A DNA stretch of 64,000 nucleotides from Paludibaculum fermentans (lineage in GTDB: Bacteria; Acidobacteriota; Terriglobia; Bryobacterales; Bryobacteraceae), in the NCBI RefSeq assembly GCF_015277775.1, contig NZ_CP063849.1, forward strand, positions 8,757,501-8,821,500. Direction: 5' to 3'. A program made the position numbers and the translations under genes. Of the stretch, positions 32,215-41,819 are shown piece by piece (position 1 is the first letter of the stretch; each line of letters starts with the position of its first letter). The notes beneath the pieces are model-generated. The model saw nothing but the letters and a program-made list of their open reading frames with translations, ran no database searches and had not been told where the DNA came from.

Positions 32215-35200
32215 ATGACGCTTAGAACGACACTCCTCGTCCTTTCCGGACTCCCGCTCCTGGTGGCCCAGACTCGCCCCGCGGCGCCGCAGGTGCTCTA
32301 CCTGGAGAAAGTGCGGACCTTCGCCGACACCCTGTTGGCAAACGGCCTGGACCGCTACGGCAGCAAGTCCACGCCGGCCTGGGTTTCGATGCTCGACATC
32401 AAAACTCGCCGCATTCCCGAGTCAAAGGACCCCAACTGGCAGCGCTCCTACGACGCCGAAGACTACATGCGCAACGCGCGCGGCAGCAACCTCTATCGCG
32501 ACATCGCCACCATCCAGACCTTCCTGGAACTCTCGACCCTCACTGGAGATCCGCGCTATCAGCAGGCCGCCGACGCCTACATGTCCTGGTTTATGCAGAC
32601 CTGCGCGAGCCCCACCACCGGCCTCTTCGCCTGGGGCGAGCACATGTTCTACAACGTCGTCCGGGAAGACATCGAGGCCAACCGCCATGAACTCGAGCGC
32701 CAGCTCCCCCCGTGGGAAGAGCTCTGGCGCCTGAATCCCGAGGCTGTCCGCCGCGAGATCGAAGGTCTCTACACCTACCACATCCACGACAAGGAGACCT
32801 TCAACTTCGACCGGCACGGCAACTTCTATACCGGCAAGTTCGACGACCCGCAGGTGCGCGGGCCCTACACCAAGCACTCCGGGCTCTACGCCTACTCGTT
32901 CCTCTTCCTTTACACAAAGACCGGAGAGCAGAAGCACCTCGACTGGGCGCTCAAGGCCGGGCAGATGTTCTGGAAGGTCCGCAACCCTCAGACGAACCTG
33001 ATCGGCGGGGCCTGGGCGCCGGTGCAGAGCGGCCCCACCAACCTGCCGGGCCACCTCTCCTGGTATCTCCTTCATGCTTACCGCCTGGACCGCCGGCAGA
33101 CCGTGCTGCGCGATGTCGCCGCGGGCCTCGCCAAGGCCTATATGCAGGCCTCCTGGGATCCAGTGGCCCGCCGCTACCATCGCGACGTGAATGTCTCTGA
33201 CGCCAAGCCGCTGCCCGGCTACCTCTCCCCGTGGAGCGACGGACAGGGTGAGTCCGGCATGTTCGGCCAGGCGGCCCTCATGGCTTTCCAGGAGACCGGT
33301 GATCCGCAATTCATGGAGTTCGCCCGCCGCTACGCGCAGGCCGCCTTCGAGGATCCCATATCGTCCGGCATCCATCCCGAAACCTACGGCAAGAGCCTCG
33401 AGTTCCTCCTCGATATGTTCGAGGCAACCCATGAGACGGCCTACCTCAAGGCGGTCCGCCGCTTCGCCGCCAAAGCCTGCGACACCCTGTTCGAGAACGG
33501 TCTCATCAAGGAGACCCCGGACGGCTACATCTACAATGCCTCCTCCGGAGCCGGCGACCTGGCCCACGCGCTGCTGCGCGCCGCGAAAGTCGAATCCGCA
33601 GCCGGCGTTCCGGCCTCCGCTGACGACCGTTTCCCCGTCCTCGACTCCTGGTCCTTCCCGAAGCTCGTCAAGGCCGGCCAGCCCGTGTCCATCTCCCTGA
33701 AACCGGGCCCGCTGCCGCAAGGCGCGCGGATGGTGCTCATCGCCGATGCCAGCCAGGAGATCCAGCCGTCGATCTCCGCCCCGGGCGTCTACCGGTTCGA
33801 ACTACCGGCCTCCACAACGGGTGGCGCCCGCCACTTTGCCGCGCGCGTCCGTGTCACGGGCAGCCTCTCCTGGCAGGCCTGGTCCGGTCAGCAGACGGTC
33901 TGGACTAGCGAGATCGCCGCCTTTCCCAATATCCTGCTGGGAGGCCAGCCCGCCCCCGGTGTCGAGAGACTCGCCGCGGCGGCAATCAACGGCAGGCCAC
34001 CAGCCAACGCCCTGCCGTGGTTGTTCCGCCTGCCCGCCGCCGCCACGCGTTCCACCCTCAGCGTGCATCTGACACCGGAGGAGATGGATCCTTACCTGCC
34101 CAACTCGCTGAAGCTCTATCGCCAGGTCAACCACACCTGGGTGCCTGTAGCGTCGAAAGTGGACCCCGCGGCCCGCTCGCTCACCACCCAGGCCGCCCCC
34201 GGCCTCTACGCCATCGGCGGCGAACCTCGCTTGAACTGGCGCCTGCCCACCGATGGAGCCTTGCTGGTCTCGCCTGTCGTGGCTGACTTCCAGCACGACG
34301 GCAAAACCCTCCAGATCGCCCTCGCCACTAACGACATCGACCGGTCGCTCCACTTGCTGCGCCCGGATGGCACCTCCCTTTGGCGCTTCCCGGCCAAGGG
34401 CGCCCTCACCACGCCCGTCCTCGTTCAGACCGGCAGCCAGCCGGCCATCGCCTTTGCATCCCTGGACACGCTCTACCTCGTCAACGCCCAGGGCCGGGAA
34501 CAGTGGAGCCGCAAATTCAATAGCCGCGTCCTGCCGCCTGCCTTCACGCAGGGGCGGCTCTATGCCGCCACCGCCGGCGGTGAACTGCTGGTGCTCGATC
34601 CCACCGGCGCCGTCCTATGGAGGTACGCGCTCGGCGCCGCCGCCGTGACTTCGCCCGTGGTCACAGATCTCCTGGGCGACGGCAGCCGAGTCATCCTGCT
34701 GGGCGGCGCCGATGCCAAGCTCCACGCCATTGTCGAAAACAAAGGGGAACTCTGGGCGGCGGAGGCCCGCGGACCGCGCTTCCTGCCGCCTGCTGTCGGC
34801 GACATCGACGGTGACGGCAAACTGGAAGTCGTCTTCGCCGCCAAGTCCGTCTCCACCGCGCACGAGGTGGTTGCCCTCAACGCGAAGGGCGTCCGCCTCT
34901 GGGCCCACGAAGCGCACCGCGAGGGCGAGTGGGCTCCGGTCCTGGCCGACATGCAGGGCCTGGGCTACAAGCAGGTCATCGTCGAGACCGAACTCTCGCC
35001 CTGGCCCAAGTGCGAGTTGACGATCCTCGATCGCGACGGCCGCCGTCTGCGCGGCATCCCCATCCAGAGCCGGGTCACACTCATCCCGGTAGCCACTGAC
35101 CTCGACGCCGATGGCAAGCTCGACCTCGTCTTCCCGTGCAACGAAGACCGCCGCATGCATGCCGTCGCCAACTCCGGAGCCGACCTCTGGAGCTTCGCGC

Positions 35201-35403
35201 CGAAGAGCCTCAACTACACCGGAGCCAAGATGAAAGGCGGCGGCTCACCGGCCATTGCCGACATCGACGGCGACGGCCGCCTCGAACTCGTGGTCGGCGA
35301 TGACGAGACCGTGTTGAACTGCATCCGTACCGAAACCCGGCAGCCGCCGCGCACCATTGTCATCGGCGAGTTCCGGCATTCGGGCGCACACACGGGCAAT
35401 TGA
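32215..35403 (+). CDS. large secreted protein: alpha/alpha-toroid (glycosidase-like) plus FG-GAP/PQQ-like propeller
   Basis: A 1062-residue exported protein. The start at 32215 gives a compact signal peptide (LRTTLLVLSGLPLLVA, cleavage near residue 18). Residues ~30-480 are helical with repeated aromatic pairs (LYRDIATIQTFLELSTLTGD, HSGLYAYSFLFLYTKTGEQK, YGKSLEFLLDMFEATHETAY), as in six-hairpin (alpha/alpha)-toroid hydrolases and lyases. A beta-sandwich-like stretch follows at about 490-670. The last ~370 residues are propeller blades with calcium-type loops DIDGDGKLE, DLDADGKLD and DIDGDGRLE. I cannot assign a catalytic pair, so polysaccharide cleavage is inference from fold and from the adjoining receptor. 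Confidence 0.72.
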   Translation: MTLRTTLLVLSGLPLLVAQTRPAAPQVLYLEKVRTFADTLLANGLDRYGSKSTPAWVSMLDIKTRRIPESKDPNWQRSYDAEDYMRNARGSNLYRDIATIQTFLELSTLTGDPRYQQAADAYMSWFMQTCASPTTGLFAWGEHMFYNVVREDIEANRHELERQLPPWEELWRLNPEAVRREIEGLYTYHIHDKETFNFDRHGNFYTGKFDDPQVRGPYTKHSGLYAYSFLFLYTKTGEQKHLDWALKAGQMFWKVRNPQTNLIGGAWAPVQSGPTNLPGHLSWYLLHAYRLDRRQTVLRDVAAGLAKAYMQASWDPVARRYHRDVNVSDAKPLPGYLSPWSDGQGESGMFGQAALMAFQETGDPQFMEFARRYAQAAFEDPISSGIHPETYGKSLEFLLDMFEATHETAYLKAVRRFAAKACDTLFENGLIKETPDGYIYNASSGAGDLAHALLRAAKVESAAGVPASADDRFPVLDSWSFPKLVKAGQPVSISLKPGPLPQGARMVLIADASQEIQPSISAPGVYRFELPASTTGGARHFAARVRVTGSLSWQAWSGQQTVWTSEIAAFPNILLGGQPAPGVERLAAAAINGRPPANALPWLFRLPAAATRSTLSVHLTPEEMDPYLPNSLKLYRQVNHTWVPVASKVDPAARSLTTQAAPGLYAIGGEPRLNWRLPTDGALLVSPVVADFQHDGKTLQIALATNDIDRSLHLLRPDGTSLWRFPAKGALTTPVLVQTGSQPAIAFASLDTLYLVNAQGREQWSRKFNSRVLPPAFTQGRLYAATAGGELLVLDPTGAVLWRYALGAAAVTSPVVTDLLGDGSRVILLGGADAKLHAIVENKGELWAAEARGPRFLPPAVGDIDGDGKLEVVFAAKSVSTAHEVVALNAKGVRLWAHEAHREGEWAPVLADMQGLGYKQVIVETELSPWPKCELTILDRDGRRLRGIPIQSRVTLIPVATDLDADGKLDLVFPCNEDRRMHAVANSGADLWSFAPKSLNYTGAKMKGGGSPAIADIDGDGRLELVVGDDETVLNCIRTETRQPPRTIVIGEFRHSGAHTGN

Positions 35404-35518
35404 TGTTAATCTCGGCGCGCGTGAGGCCCAGGGCCGGGGCCGCCGTGGGGCAGGAGGTGCTGGGACCCTCCTGCCGGCAGTCTCCCACGCGCGAAGGATT
35501 CCAGGAAAGGAACAGACT

Positions 35519-36877
35519 ATGAATCAATCAGAAACATGGAGCCGCCGGAAGTTCATCGGCACCTCGTCGGCAGCCTGGATGACAGCCGCCGGCGCGCAGC
35601 GCGTCCTCGGCGCCAACGACAAGGTACGCGTCGCCGTGTGCGGCGTGAGGAAGCGCGGCTGGGATCACGTCCGGCAGTTCGCGAAACTGCCTAACGTCGA
35701 AGTGGCCGCCATCTGCGAAGTCGACGAGAACGTGCTGAACGGCCGCCTCAAGGATATGGAGAAGCTGGGGCTGCCCAAGCCGAAGACCTACTTTGACGTG
35801 CGCCGGCTGCTCGAAGACAAATCGATCGATGCGGTCTCTGTGGCCACGCCTACCAGTTGGCATGCGCTGATCGGCATCTGGGCCTGCCAGGCCGGCAAGG
35901 ACGCCTATGTCGAGAAGCCCTGTTCCCACAACTGGTGGGAAGGTCGGCAACTGGTCGCCGCGGCGAAGAAGTACAACCGCATCGTGCAGCACGGCACGCA
36001 GGGCCGCTCCCGCAAGTCCGGCATGGAGGCCATGACCAAGCTCCACGAAGGACTCATCGGCGACATCTACATGGCGCGCGGCCTCTGCTACAAACGCCGC
36101 GACACCATCGGCAAGACTCCGGCCGAGCCCACGCCCGCCGGTGTCCACTACGATCTATGGACCGGACCAGCGCCGCTGCGCCCTTTCACAAAGAATCACT
36201 TCCACTACAACTGGCACTGGTTCTGGGACTACGGCAACGGCGACCTTGGCAACCAGGGCATCCACCAGGTCGACATGGCGCGCCACGGCATGCAGCTCAA
36301 GTTCCCCAACAAGATCACGGCCATGGGCGGACACTTCGTCTTCGACGACGACCAGGAGACCCCCAACACGTTGTCCTGCGCCTTCCAGTACGACCTGCCC
36401 GGAGGCAAACGCAAGATGATCGAGTTTGAGGTCCGCCACTGGATCACCAACCGCGAAGCCGAGATCGGCACGGACTTCATGTACAGCCAGGGCCAGGGTC
36501 CCAACACCATCGGCACGATCTTCTATGGCGCGAACGGCTATCTCGCCGTGGGCGACGAGGACACCCTGAACGGCTACCGCTCCTACATCGGCAAGGACAT
36601 GATCCCGGGGCCGACCCATCATGAGGGCGGCGACCACTTTGCCAACTTCATCGATGTCGTCCGCAGCCGCAAACAGGAGGACCTGCACGCGCCCATCGAG
36701 GAAGGTCACATCTCGTGCACCCTGGTCCACCTCGCTAACGCATCTTACCGCCTGGGCCGCACCTTGAACTTCGATCCCGTGGCGGAGAAAGTGATCGGCG
36801 ACGACGCCGCCAATCGCCTGCTGCGCGACGCCGACCGCGGCTACCGCGCGCCGTTCGTGATTCCGGACAAGGTCTGA
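35519..36877 (+). CDS. exported Gfo/Idh/MocA-family oxidoreductase
   Basis: A 452-residue protein with a clear Tat leader (WSRRKFIGTSSAAW). The Rossmann segment is variant, reading VAVCGVRKRGWDH where GxGxxG is expected. The EKP motif is present in AYVEKPCSHNWWEG. It also carries YNWHWFWDYGNGDLGNQGIH, shared with the protein encoded at 25394-26818, so the two are close paralogues. AGGAAAGGAA lies just before the ATG at 35519. It follows the secreted toroid/propeller protein by 115 bases and may act on sugars released there. The altered glycine motif may affect NAD binding. Confidence 0.87.
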   Translation: MNQSETWSRRKFIGTSSAAWMTAAGAQRVLGANDKVRVAVCGVRKRGWDHVRQFAKLPNVEVAAICEVDENVLNGRLKDMEKLGLPKPKTYFDVRRLLEDKSIDAVSVATPTSWHALIGIWACQAGKDAYVEKPCSHNWWEGRQLVAAAKKYNRIVQHGTQGRSRKSGMEAMTKLHEGLIGDIYMARGLCYKRRDTIGKTPAEPTPAGVHYDLWTGPAPLRPFTKNHFHYNWHWFWDYGNGDLGNQGIHQVDMARHGMQLKFPNKITAMGGHFVFDDDQETPNTLSCAFQYDLPGGKRKMIEFEVRHWITNREAEIGTDFMYSQGQGPNTIGTIFYGANGYLAVGDEDTLNGYRSYIGKDMIPGPTHHEGGDHFANFIDVVRSRKQEDLHAPIEEGHISCTLVHLANASYRLGRTLNFDPVAEKVIGDDAANRLLRDADRGYRAPFVIPDKV

Positions 36878-36985
36878 CCCAGCCAATCGTCTGGAGGGCT
36901 GCACTGTACGGACACGCGGGGCTCCGGTGACTTGTGGCTGACTCCCGCAGCCTGCTCCGCGAATCTCAGTGTGTTCCGTGCGGGT

Positions 36986-37016
36986 GGGCCGGACTGACAG
37001 GGCGGCAGTCCGGCCC
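36986..37016. terminator. perfect 11-bp stem between convergent genes
   Basis: GGGCCGGACTG (36986-36996) pairs perfectly with CAGTCCGGCCC (37006-37016) around 9 bases. It lies between the ends of the oxidoreductase gene and ileS. No U-tract follows in either direction, so if it ends transcription it does so inefficiently or with help. Confidence 0.45.
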
Positions 37017-37041
37017 CTGCGGGGATGAGGAAACAGGATCC

Positions 37042-40000
37042 TTAGACTTTGCTCAACGCCACCGTCAGCGGTTCCCCGCCCAGCGTCAGCGCAGCGCCGT
37101 CCTGAACTTCAGGTTCCAGCACGATGCTCTCCGCCAGCAGTTCCCCTTTCAGGTACTCAGTGTGCGTCTCCACCGCCTCGACGATTCGCGCCGAAGCCTG
37201 GTACCGCACCGTGATCCTGTCGGAGATCAGCAGGTTCTGCGCCTTGCGCTGATCCTGCACCAGCCGGTTGAAGTCGCGCGCAATGCCTTCCTGGAGCAGT
37301 GCCGGCGTCAGCGTCGTGTCGAGCGCCAGGAACGTGCCGCCCTCCTCCGTGCACTGCAGCGTCGCCGGGCCTTCCCAGAACACGAAGTACTCGTCCTGCG
37401 CCACCTCGATCACTTCGTCCCCAACTTTCACTGGGAAGGTCGGGTTCGCACGAACTTCACGCAACGTCGCGGCTTCGAACGCCGCGCTGATCGCCTTCAG
37501 GTGCTTGCCGGCGCGCGGCCCCAGCTTCTTGAGATCGGGCTTCAGCCGCGCCTTCACCAGCGCGCCCTCGTCTTCAATCAGCGCCAGTCGCTGGATGTTG
37601 CCCTCTTCCAGGATCTGCGCCGCGTACTTCTCGTTCTCCAGGACCTTGCGCTCCTGTTCATCTTTCGGCCGGATGGTGAGAACGCTCAGAGGCTGCCGCA
37701 CTTTCACCTTGCTCTGCGTCCGCAGGTGCAGCGCCAGGTTCTTGAGGCGGATCACGGCCGCGATCGAGGTTTCCAGCTCCTCGTCCATCAGGCTCTCGTC
37801 GGCCACCGGATACGAGGTCAGGTGCACCGACTCTGGAGCGGAGGGATCCACCGCCCGCACCAGGTTCTGGTACACGTGCTCCGTCAGGAACGGCAGCACC
37901 GGCGCCATCAGACGGATCACCGTCGTCAGCACCGTGTACAGCGTCTGGTAGGCGTCGTTGTCGCTCTGCCAGAACCGGCGCCGGGAACGCCGCAGGTACC
38001 AGTTCGAGAAGTCCTCGTCGAACTCCTGGAAGCGCTCAATCAGCTTGTAATGCTCAAAACTCTGGAACGAACCATGAGCGTCGGCGACCAGGCGTTGCAG
38101 GCGGCTCAGCACCCAGCGGTCCAGTTCGTTTGTGCTTGGCTTGGCCTCGGCGGAGGGCTTCCATCCGTCGGCCGAAGCGTACATCACGAAGAAGCTGTAG
38201 CAGTTCCAGAAGGTCAGCAGCTTGCGCCGCGCTTCGCCGTCGATCGTCTGGCCCGCCGTCGGCTTCAGGTCAGGGAAGTTCAGGTGCTGCGACGTCTTCT
38301 GCTCGGCGTAGATGTAGCGCATCACTTCGGCGCCCAGCACCTCCGCCGCTTCGTCGAACGCAATGGAGTTGCCCTTCGACTTGTGCATCTCCTCGCCGCG
38401 CGCGTCGCGCACCAGGCCGTGGCCCAGCAGCGCCTTGAACGGAGCCTTGTTCACCAGCATGGCCGACATGGCCAGCATCGAGTAGAACCAGTTCCGGAAC
38501 TGGCCGGGGAACGACTCGAGTACGAGATCGGCCGGGAACCACTTCTGCCAGTATTCGTTGTCCGAGGTGAAGCGCATCGTCGAGAACGGCACGATGCCCG
38601 CGTCCAGCCAGGGATTGCCCACGTCTTCCACGCGTGTCGCCGTGCCGCCGCAATGCTCGCAGCGCAGCTTCACCTTGTCGATGAACGGCCTGTGCGGCGT
38701 GTGGCCTTCGAACTCGTCCCAACCTTCCACCGCCTTCGACTTCAGCTCGTCGTAGCCGCCGATCACCTGGAACGAATGGCACGCGCCGCAGACCCAGATG
38801 GGCAGCGCCAGGCCCCAGAAGCGCTTCTTCGAGATCATCCAGTCGCCCATGTTCTTGAGCCAATCCTGCTCACGGGCTTCGCCGTCCGACGGGATCCACT
38901 TGATGGTCGGCACGGAGTTCTGGATGCGGTCGCGCCAGTCCATGCGGATGAACCATTCATCCACGGGGCGGAAGATCAGCTCTTCCTTGCAGCGCCAGCA
39001 GTGCGGGTAGACGTGCGGGTACTTTTCCTTCGAGACCAGCAGGCCCTTCTCGCGCAGCTCGGTCACGATGTCGTCGGCGATCTCGCTGGCGTGGCGCCCG
39101 GTGTAGGCGCCGAAGCCGTCGAGGAAGCGCGCGTTCTCGCCCAGCGGAGCAATCACCGCCAGGTCTTCCTTGCGGCCCAGCGCCTGATCTTCCGCGCCGC
39201 AGCCCGGCGCGATGTGGACGATGCCCGTGCCTTCCGCGTCGCTGACGTCCGTCCACGCCACCACGCGATGCGCGTGCCGCGACTGGTTCTGCGCCGGCAG
39301 TTCGTCGAACGGGCCGCTGTATTTCAGACCCACCAGGGACGCACCGGAAACCTCACCCAGCACATCCAGCGTGCCGCTGCCCTTCAGGATGGTGCGGATC
39401 GAAGGCAGCTTGTGCGTCTCGTGCTTGCCCTCCACCTGGAGATCCTGGATGCGGTCGCGTTCGAAATTGCCCTTGCCGATGTAGTAGGTCCATTCGCCGT
39501 GGCGCACCTTCAGGTACGTCATCCCGGGATTCACGGCCGCCGCCACGTTGGAGGTGAGCGTCCACGGAGTGGTCGTCCACACCAGCAGCGCCGTCTTCTC
39601 CTCGCCCAGGATGGGGAACCGCACGAACACCGACGTGTGCTGCGTGATCTTGCGCCCTTCGGCCACTTCCATCTGCGAGAGACCGGTGCCGCAGCGTCCG
39701 CACCACGGCATGACGTCATGGCCGCGGTAGATGAAGCCCTCGGAATTGCACTTCTTCAGGAACGACCAGATGGTGTAGTTGTTCTCATTGGCGAACGTGA
39801 AGTAGCTGCCGCCGTACTCCGCGCTGCCCAGCTTGCCGATGATCTCGCTGGCGCGGGCCGTCACTTCCTTGCCGCTGGGCATGGTGAAGGTCACCACGCG
39901 GTCGCCGTCGGCCAGCGCGTCGCGCAGGCCTAACAGCACTTCCGGCTTGTCCCAGTCGCACCAATAGCCCAGGCGGATCGACTGCTCGGTCTGCCGCGTG

Positions 40001-40383
40001 GCGAAGGTCAGCACGCGCTCCTTGCAGGCGCGCACAAACTTGTCCATGCCATAGTCGGCGATGTCGCGCTTCGTGCCCAGGCCCAGGCTCTTTTCCACTT
40101 CCACTTCCACCCACAGGCCCTGGCAGTCGAAGCCGTTCTGGTAGCGCAGTTCCTTGCCGTTCATGGCATGGTAGCGCTGGTACATGTCTTTCAATGTGCG
40201 GCCCCAGGCGTGATGTACGCCCATGGGGTTGTTGGCGGTAATCGGCCCGTCCAGAAACGACCACTTCTCCTTGCCGGCATTCTGCGCGCGCAGCTTGGCG
40301 AACGTCTGGTTCTGCTCCCAGAAACGGAGCACATCCCGCTCGAGAGCGGGGAAATCGGGCACCTTGGGTACGGGCTGATACAT
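37042..40383 (-). CDS. ileS: isoleucyl-tRNA synthetase
   Basis: An 1113-residue class I aminoacyl-tRNA synthetase charging tRNA-Ile in the cytoplasm. The HIGH motif is the variant HHAW at 57-60 (GVHHAWGRTLKDMY), and KMSKS appears as MHKSKGN at 666-672. Zinc-type Cys clusters occur in WCGRCGTGLS, HCWRCKEEL, VCGACHSF and CEHCGG. The editing (CP1) domain and a C-terminal extension beyond the anticodon-binding domain fit the long form of IleS. A stretch of about 45 residues near 146-193 looks inserted in the catalytic domain. No T-box leader is visible upstream of 40383. Its start is 116 bases from that of the divergent oxidoreductase gene. Confidence 0.93.
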   Translation of the reverse strand: MYQPVPKVPDFPALERDVLRFWEQNQTFAKLRAQNAGKEKWSFLDGPITANNPMGVHHAWGRTLKDMYQRYHAMNGKELRYQNGFDCQGLWVEVEVEKSLGLGTKRDIADYGMDKFVRACKERVLTFATRQTEQSIRLGYWCDWDKPEVLLGLRDALADGDRVVTFTMPSGKEVTARASEIIGKLGSAEYGGSYFTFANENNYTIWSFLKKCNSEGFIYRGHDVMPWCGRCGTGLSQMEVAEGRKITQHTSVFVRFPILGEEKTALLVWTTTPWTLTSNVAAAVNPGMTYLKVRHGEWTYYIGKGNFERDRIQDLQVEGKHETHKLPSIRTILKGSGTLDVLGEVSGASLVGLKYSGPFDELPAQNQSRHAHRVVAWTDVSDAEGTGIVHIAPGCGAEDQALGRKEDLAVIAPLGENARFLDGFGAYTGRHASEIADDIVTELREKGLLVSKEKYPHVYPHCWRCKEELIFRPVDEWFIRMDWRDRIQNSVPTIKWIPSDGEAREQDWLKNMGDWMISKKRFWGLALPIWVCGACHSFQVIGGYDELKSKAVEGWDEFEGHTPHRPFIDKVKLRCEHCGGTATRVEDVGNPWLDAGIVPFSTMRFTSDNEYWQKWFPADLVLESFPGQFRNWFYSMLAMSAMLVNKAPFKALLGHGLVRDARGEEMHKSKGNSIAFDEAAEVLGAEVMRYIYAEQKTSQHLNFPDLKPTAGQTIDGEARRKLLTFWNCYSFFVMYASADGWKPSAEAKPSTNELDRWVLSRLQRLVADAHGSFQSFEHYKLIERFQEFDEDFSNWYLRRSRRRFWQSDNDAYQTLYTVLTTVIRLMAPVLPFLTEHVYQNLVRAVDPSAPESVHLTSYPVADESLMDEELETSIAAVIRLKNLALHLRTQSKVKVRQPLSVLTIRPKDEQERKVLENEKYAAQILEEGNIQRLALIEDEGALVKARLKPDLKKLGPRAGKHLKAISAAFEAATLREVRANPTFPVKVGDEVIEVAQDEYFVFWEGPATLQCTEEGGTFLALDTTLTPALLQEGIARDFNRLVQDQRKAQNLLISDRITVRYQASARIVEAVETHTEYLKGELLAESIVLEPEVQDGAALTLGGEPLTVALSKV

Positions 40384-40499
40384 GGTGTTGATGACGGGCC
40401 TGAACTTTGGCCCTTCTTCTATTTCAGCACGCCTTGCGGGAATCCGGCCCGGTTGGCTCCAGGCGATACAATATTTGTGGTCGCAAGGAGACCCCCATC

Positions 40500-41819
40500 A
40501 TGGACTTCAGTCGTCGTGGATTTCTCGAAATGAACGCTGCTCTGGCCACGTCCATGAGCGCGCAGGTCGCCCCGAACGACCGCATTCAACTGGCCTGCAT
40601 CGGCTGCGGAGCCCGCGCCCACGAGTTGATGGCCGGCGCCATGGCCCACCCCCAGTTCGAGATCACCCAGGTGGTGGACGCCTACACCGGCCGCACGGAA
40701 CGCGCGCTCGACCGCATCAAGGAGACCCGCGGCAACACCGCCAAGATCCGCCGCGACTACCGCGAAGTCATCGCCGACAAGTCGGTCGACGCCATCATCT
40801 GCGCCACTCCGGACCACTGGCACAAGCAGATCGTCGTCGAGGCCATGAAGGCTGGCAAGGACGTCTATTGCGAGAAGCCTCTCACCTATAAGTCCGCGGA
40901 GGGACTGGAGATCATCGCCACGGCCAGGGACACGGGCCGCATGCTGCAGGTGGGCTCCCAGGGCATGAGTACGATGTCGCAGGTCCGGGCTAAGCAGATG
41001 ATCAAGGAAGGCAAGCTGGGCAAGGTGACGATGATCCGCGCGGCCTACAACCGCAACTCCGCCTCCGGAGCCTGGATCTACCCCATCCCGCCCGACGCCA
41101 ATCCGCAGACCGTGAACTGGGACATGTTCCTGGGGTCGGCTCCCAAGCACGGCTTCGATCTGGAACGGTTCTTCCGCTGGCGCTGCTATCGCGACTACTC
41201 CGGCGGCATTGCCACGGACCTGTTCGTGCATCTCTGCACCACCATCCACTTCCTGATGGACGCCAAAGTGCCGTCCAAGGTGATGGGCATGGGCGGGCTA
41301 TATCGTTGGAAAGAATCGCGCGACGTGCCCGATACGCTCAATGCCGTACTCGAGTATCCGGAAGGATTCACCGTGAACCTCAGCTCGACGTTCAACAACC
41401 AGTCGAGCTCTGAGGCGAGCTTCATGTTCCTGGGTACCGAAGGCACTTTGTCCGTCGGCTGGGGCGAGCTGAAGTACTGGCCGGAGCACATCGGCGAAGA
41501 CAACCGCTGGATCGTCGAGTCGTGGCCGAAGAAGCTGGAAGAGGCTTATTACAAAGACCCGAAGGTCCAGAAGGAAGAGATGCCGTCGCTCGCCAAGGCC
41601 CATCTGGTGGAAGGCGGCACCGAGTGGCGCGAACAGGGGCAGGACGCCACCATCATCCACTTCTGGCACTTTCTGAACTCAATCAAGACCCGCAAATCCT
41701 ACTGGGAAGACGCGGTGGCGGGCCATCATGCGGCGGCTTGCGCCCACATGGTCAACCAGAGCGCCCGCGAGGGCCGCATGGTGCAATGGGACTTCGCCCG
41801 GGACGACGTTAAGGCGTAA
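40500..41819 (+). CDS. exported Gfo/Idh/MocA-family oxidoreductase
   Basis: A 439-residue protein starting at 40500 with AAGGAG about 9 bases before. The leader is short with a twin-Arg motif (DFSRRGFLEMNAALA). The Rossmann motif is IQLACIGCGARAHELM and the EKP motif VYCEKPLTYKSAEG. The middle has CRDYSGGIATDLFVHLCTTI, a pattern different from the two paralogues at 25.4 and 35.5 kb, so it belongs to another subgroup. The substrate is unknown. Its 3' end overlaps the convergent hydrolase gene by 11 bases. The upstream GATACAAT box resembles the one before the gene at 25394. Confidence 0.86.
   Translation: MDFSRRGFLEMNAALATSMSAQVAPNDRIQLACIGCGARAHELMAGAMAHPQFEITQVVDAYTGRTERALDRIKETRGNTAKIRRDYREVIADKSVDAIICATPDHWHKQIVVEAMKAGKDVYCEKPLTYKSAEGLEIIATARDTGRMLQVGSQGMSTMSQVRAKQMIKEGKLGKVTMIRAAYNRNSASGAWIYPIPPDANPQTVNWDMFLGSAPKHGFDLERFFRWRCYRDYSGGIATDLFVHLCTTIHFLMDAKVPSKVMGMGGLYRWKESRDVPDTLNAVLEYPEGFTVNLSSTFNNQSSSEASFMFLGTEGTLSVGWGELKYWPEHIGEDNRWIVESWPKKLEEAYYKDPKVQKEEMPSLAKAHLVEGGTEWREQGQDATIIHFWHFLNSIKTRKSYWEDAVAGHHAAACAHMVNQSAREGRMVQWDFARDDVKA

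Noticed and set aside
36934-39933. Very long plus-strand open frame (999 codons)
   Set aside because: It is antisense to ileS and shows no protein pattern. High-GC coding DNA often leaves the opposite strand open.
40384-40499. T-box leader for ileS
   Set aside because: Only 116 bases separate the divergent genes, and no T-box sequence or specifier hairpin is visible.
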